From Protonemura montana (taxonomy: Eukaryota > Arthropoda > Insecta > Plecoptera > Nemouridae), in assembly GCA_947568835.1 (NCBI GenBank), contig OX387604.1:19869076-19933075 (forward strand): DNA of 64,000 nt, read 5' to 3'. Positions 62,647 to 64,000 of this stretch are shown here, in pieces. Within the stretch, counting starts at the first letter, position 1. Each line of letters opens with the position of its first letter. Both the position numbers and the translations under genes were made by a program. Below the pieces are notes generated by a model. That model worked only from the letters and a program-made list of their open reading frames with translations, was not told where the DNA came from and did no database searches.

Positions 62647-63055
62647 TTAATACTCATACTGAGAGACAAAAATAAATAATTTAGCAACAGCGGAACCGCC
62701 ATGTTCCCCATTATGGTTGAGATCCATAGATAGCTGCAGCTCTATTTCTTGTGGCCCAGGGATAGATTCAACCAACGAAATAACGGCTTGATTAAATCCT
62801 GTATTTCGAAGACGAAAGTAGTTTTTAGTCACTTTCCGAATGCCATTTGGAGCACGCGTGTTCAGCATTTCAAGATTGAACCTCGCAGTGGTAGTTTTCC
62901 AAAGTGGTCCCCGCATAGTGAAAAGGTCGAGGTGTCCTTGGGGGGCAATGGCCAAGTTGGACACAAACGTGATGAAGTTGAACGAGTAGCTTAGTGGCAA
63001 GCGAATGCAGGCTTGGTCCCCTTCTCGGCAGAACAGAGATGCTCTTTTACAGCGA
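62647..63055 (-). CDS. FBLN1: Fibulin-1 C-type terminal exon (complete FC domain)
   Basis: Minus strand, acceptor TTTGACTGTAAAG, phase 2 in, TAA stop at 62647-62649. It encodes NRCKRASLFCREGDQAC, then IRLPLSYSFNFITF, and ends SAVAKLFIFVSQYEY. This corresponds to the human fibulin-1C end (a CHENRECSKLPL start, an EPRDLLLTVKMDLSRHG-like block and AKLFIFVS). The cysteine near the start supplies the sixth cysteine of the preceding EGF. A minus-strand AATAAA at 62281-62286 gives this form its own polyadenylation site. The product would be a secreted matrix glycoprotein. Confidence 0.87.
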
Positions 63056-63508
63056 CTTTACAGTCAAACAGCAAAACAGCAAAGATGAAAGAAAGCAAAG
63101 AACTCAATTAGCAAAGTACGCTTCCTGTGTACAAACTGCAAATACTAGGAATGTCAAGTGTTCTTAAAGCATAATAAGTCTACATTTAAATAACACAGAG
63201 TCTCAAATGCAGAGTGAAATGATAGAAGATGTCTCTGAGAACTGGCTTATTGTAGGTGCTAATTCAAGGAAAGATTGGCTCAAGTAGAAAGATTCATTCT
63301 TCATGCAGCAATTTCCAACTCCTTTTGACTAGATCTTGTTTGAATCATGGAACTGGATTGGTTGAATGTTTAATATACCCTAAGATTTTCAGGGGAAAAT
63401 TAGTATGAGAATGATTATGTAAGCAAAGGTTTGTTTTGTTTCTTAAAACGCTTGGCATAACTGCGTATTAATGCTGGGTTAAACACTACGCCCCAAATGG
63501 GTACTTAC
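63056..63508. other. Intron between EGF exon and C-type exon
   Basis: Nothing recognised besides splice sites. Confidence 0.5.
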
Positions 63509-63638
63509 TTTTTATGTTCGGTGTCTTTTATGAAGTTTGGTGGACAGCTTATTGTGTTGCAACGGTAACTGCCCCTGGTGTTCAGGCAGATTTCGTTTGG
63601 ATTTGGGCAGACACCACCCCCTTGGCACTCATCAATAT
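63509..63638 (-). CDS. FBLN1: Fibulin-1 calcium-binding EGF exon
   Basis: Minus strand, acceptor TTTTTCCCTACAG, donor AAAAA|gtaagt; phase 1 in, phase 2 out. It encodes DIDECQGGGVCPNPNEICLN, then TRGSYRCNTISCPPNF. The D-I-D-E-C start and N-T-x-G-S-Y-R-C are the calcium-binding EGF signature. Only five of the six cysteines are in this exon; the sixth comes from whichever end exon (C or D type) is joined. The rest of the gene (signal peptide, anaphylatoxin-like modules, other EGFs) lies beyond the right edge. Confidence 0.9.
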
Positions 63639-63690
63639 CTGTAGGGAAAAACAAGAAATTCAGATTCAAGTAGTAGAAATTCAAGTAGTT

Positions 63691-64000
63691 CGACTGATTG
63701 CAGATGATGCAATCATCTACAGGTCCATTGCGACCGTAGAGAACTGCATGGAGCTCCAAGAGGATATTTCAATAAATGCAGAAAGATTAGCGCTCATTGG
63801 ACTGAGTGTAAATAGCATAAAGAGTGTCGCTATAACGGTAGGGAAAGGAAAGAGTGAAGCAGATAACTTTGAGTAGAAGATTCAAGGACAAGCGGCAGAA
63901 AGAAAAAATGAAGTTAAGTATTTGGGAGTCATAAATGGCTCGGGCCTAAAATGGGCCAAACACTTAGACACCGTCTCGAGAAAAGCAAACCAAAGACTGT
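63691..64000 (+). pseudogene. Reverse-transcriptase fragment of a non-LTR retrotransposon
   Basis: Plus strand, inside a fibulin intron and antisense to it. The frame reads RLIADDAIIYRSIATVENCM, ELQEDIS, then after one in-frame TAG (63874-63876) continues in the same frame with EVKYLGVINGSGLKWAKHLD and RKANQRL. ADD is the RT catalytic motif (usually Y/FADD; here I-A-D-D), and DAIIYRSI, LQEDI, KYLGV-I and LKW-H are landmarks of non-LTR RTs of the jockey/CR1 type. The stop codon, missing W/K-rich segment and truncation by the window edge mark a relic; it may continue to the right. Confidence 0.75.

Overview
The window is eukaryotic nuclear DNA from an animal, most likely a bilaterian invertebrate. 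It has spliceosomal introns with GT..AG junctions, two recognisable metazoan multidomain genes, SINE-like and DNA-transposon-like repeats, and unusually many short-period tandem arrays. I cannot fix the phylum from the sequence.

Layout. Positions 1-28,900 hold no gene I can support. This part is packed with micro- and minisatellites (periods 2 to 31, several of exactly 10 bp), dispersed non-coding repeat families, a 1.3 kb hAT-like non-autonomous transposon with an 8-bp target-site duplication (20349-21677), and a full-length 5S-rRNA-derived SINE with a perfect 12-bp target-site duplication (22570-23018). From 28,901 to about 59,190 (+ strand) lies a latrophilin-type adhesion GPCR (ADGRL/Cirl). 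It encodes a signal peptide, a galactose/rhamnose-binding lectin (SUEL) domain, a Thr/Ser/Pro linker with no olfactomedin domain, an HRM, a GAIN domain with an intact GPS (HL/T), seven TM helices and a long cytoplasmic tail. The first intron is about 12.2 kb and is itself full of tandem arrays. From about 59,700 to beyond the right edge (- strand, converging tail to tail) lies the 3' part of a fibulin-1 gene: one cbEGF exon and two alternative fibulin C-terminal (FC) ends.

Most interesting points. (1) The latrophilin lectin domain has two tandem versions of its third coding exon. Both are 107 bp, have the same phases and keep the same cysteine and DPCPGT-type motifs. Because 107 is not a multiple of 3, exactly one must be used, so this looks like a frame-enforced, mutually exclusive exon pair in the part of the receptor that family members use for ligand binding. 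(2) The fibulin gene has a single-exon C-type end and a two-exon D-type end. Both accept the same phase-2 donor, which reproduces the fibulin-1C/1D splice choice known from vertebrates and nematodes. (3) A 5S-rRNA-headed SINE family has one complete copy, truncated copies and a dimeric 5S-like head elsewhere. (4) Four unrelated sequences have expanded into arrays of exactly 10 bp period.

Both genes encode extracellular or adhesion proteins. The latrophilin would sit at the plasma membrane and is expected to self-cleave at its GPS. The fibulin would be secreted into extracellular matrix. Their neighbourhood is probably incidental. Exon ends were set by GT/AG sites, phase and homology, without transcript data. 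One coding exon between 53191 and 55183 is required by phase and is only tentatively placed.
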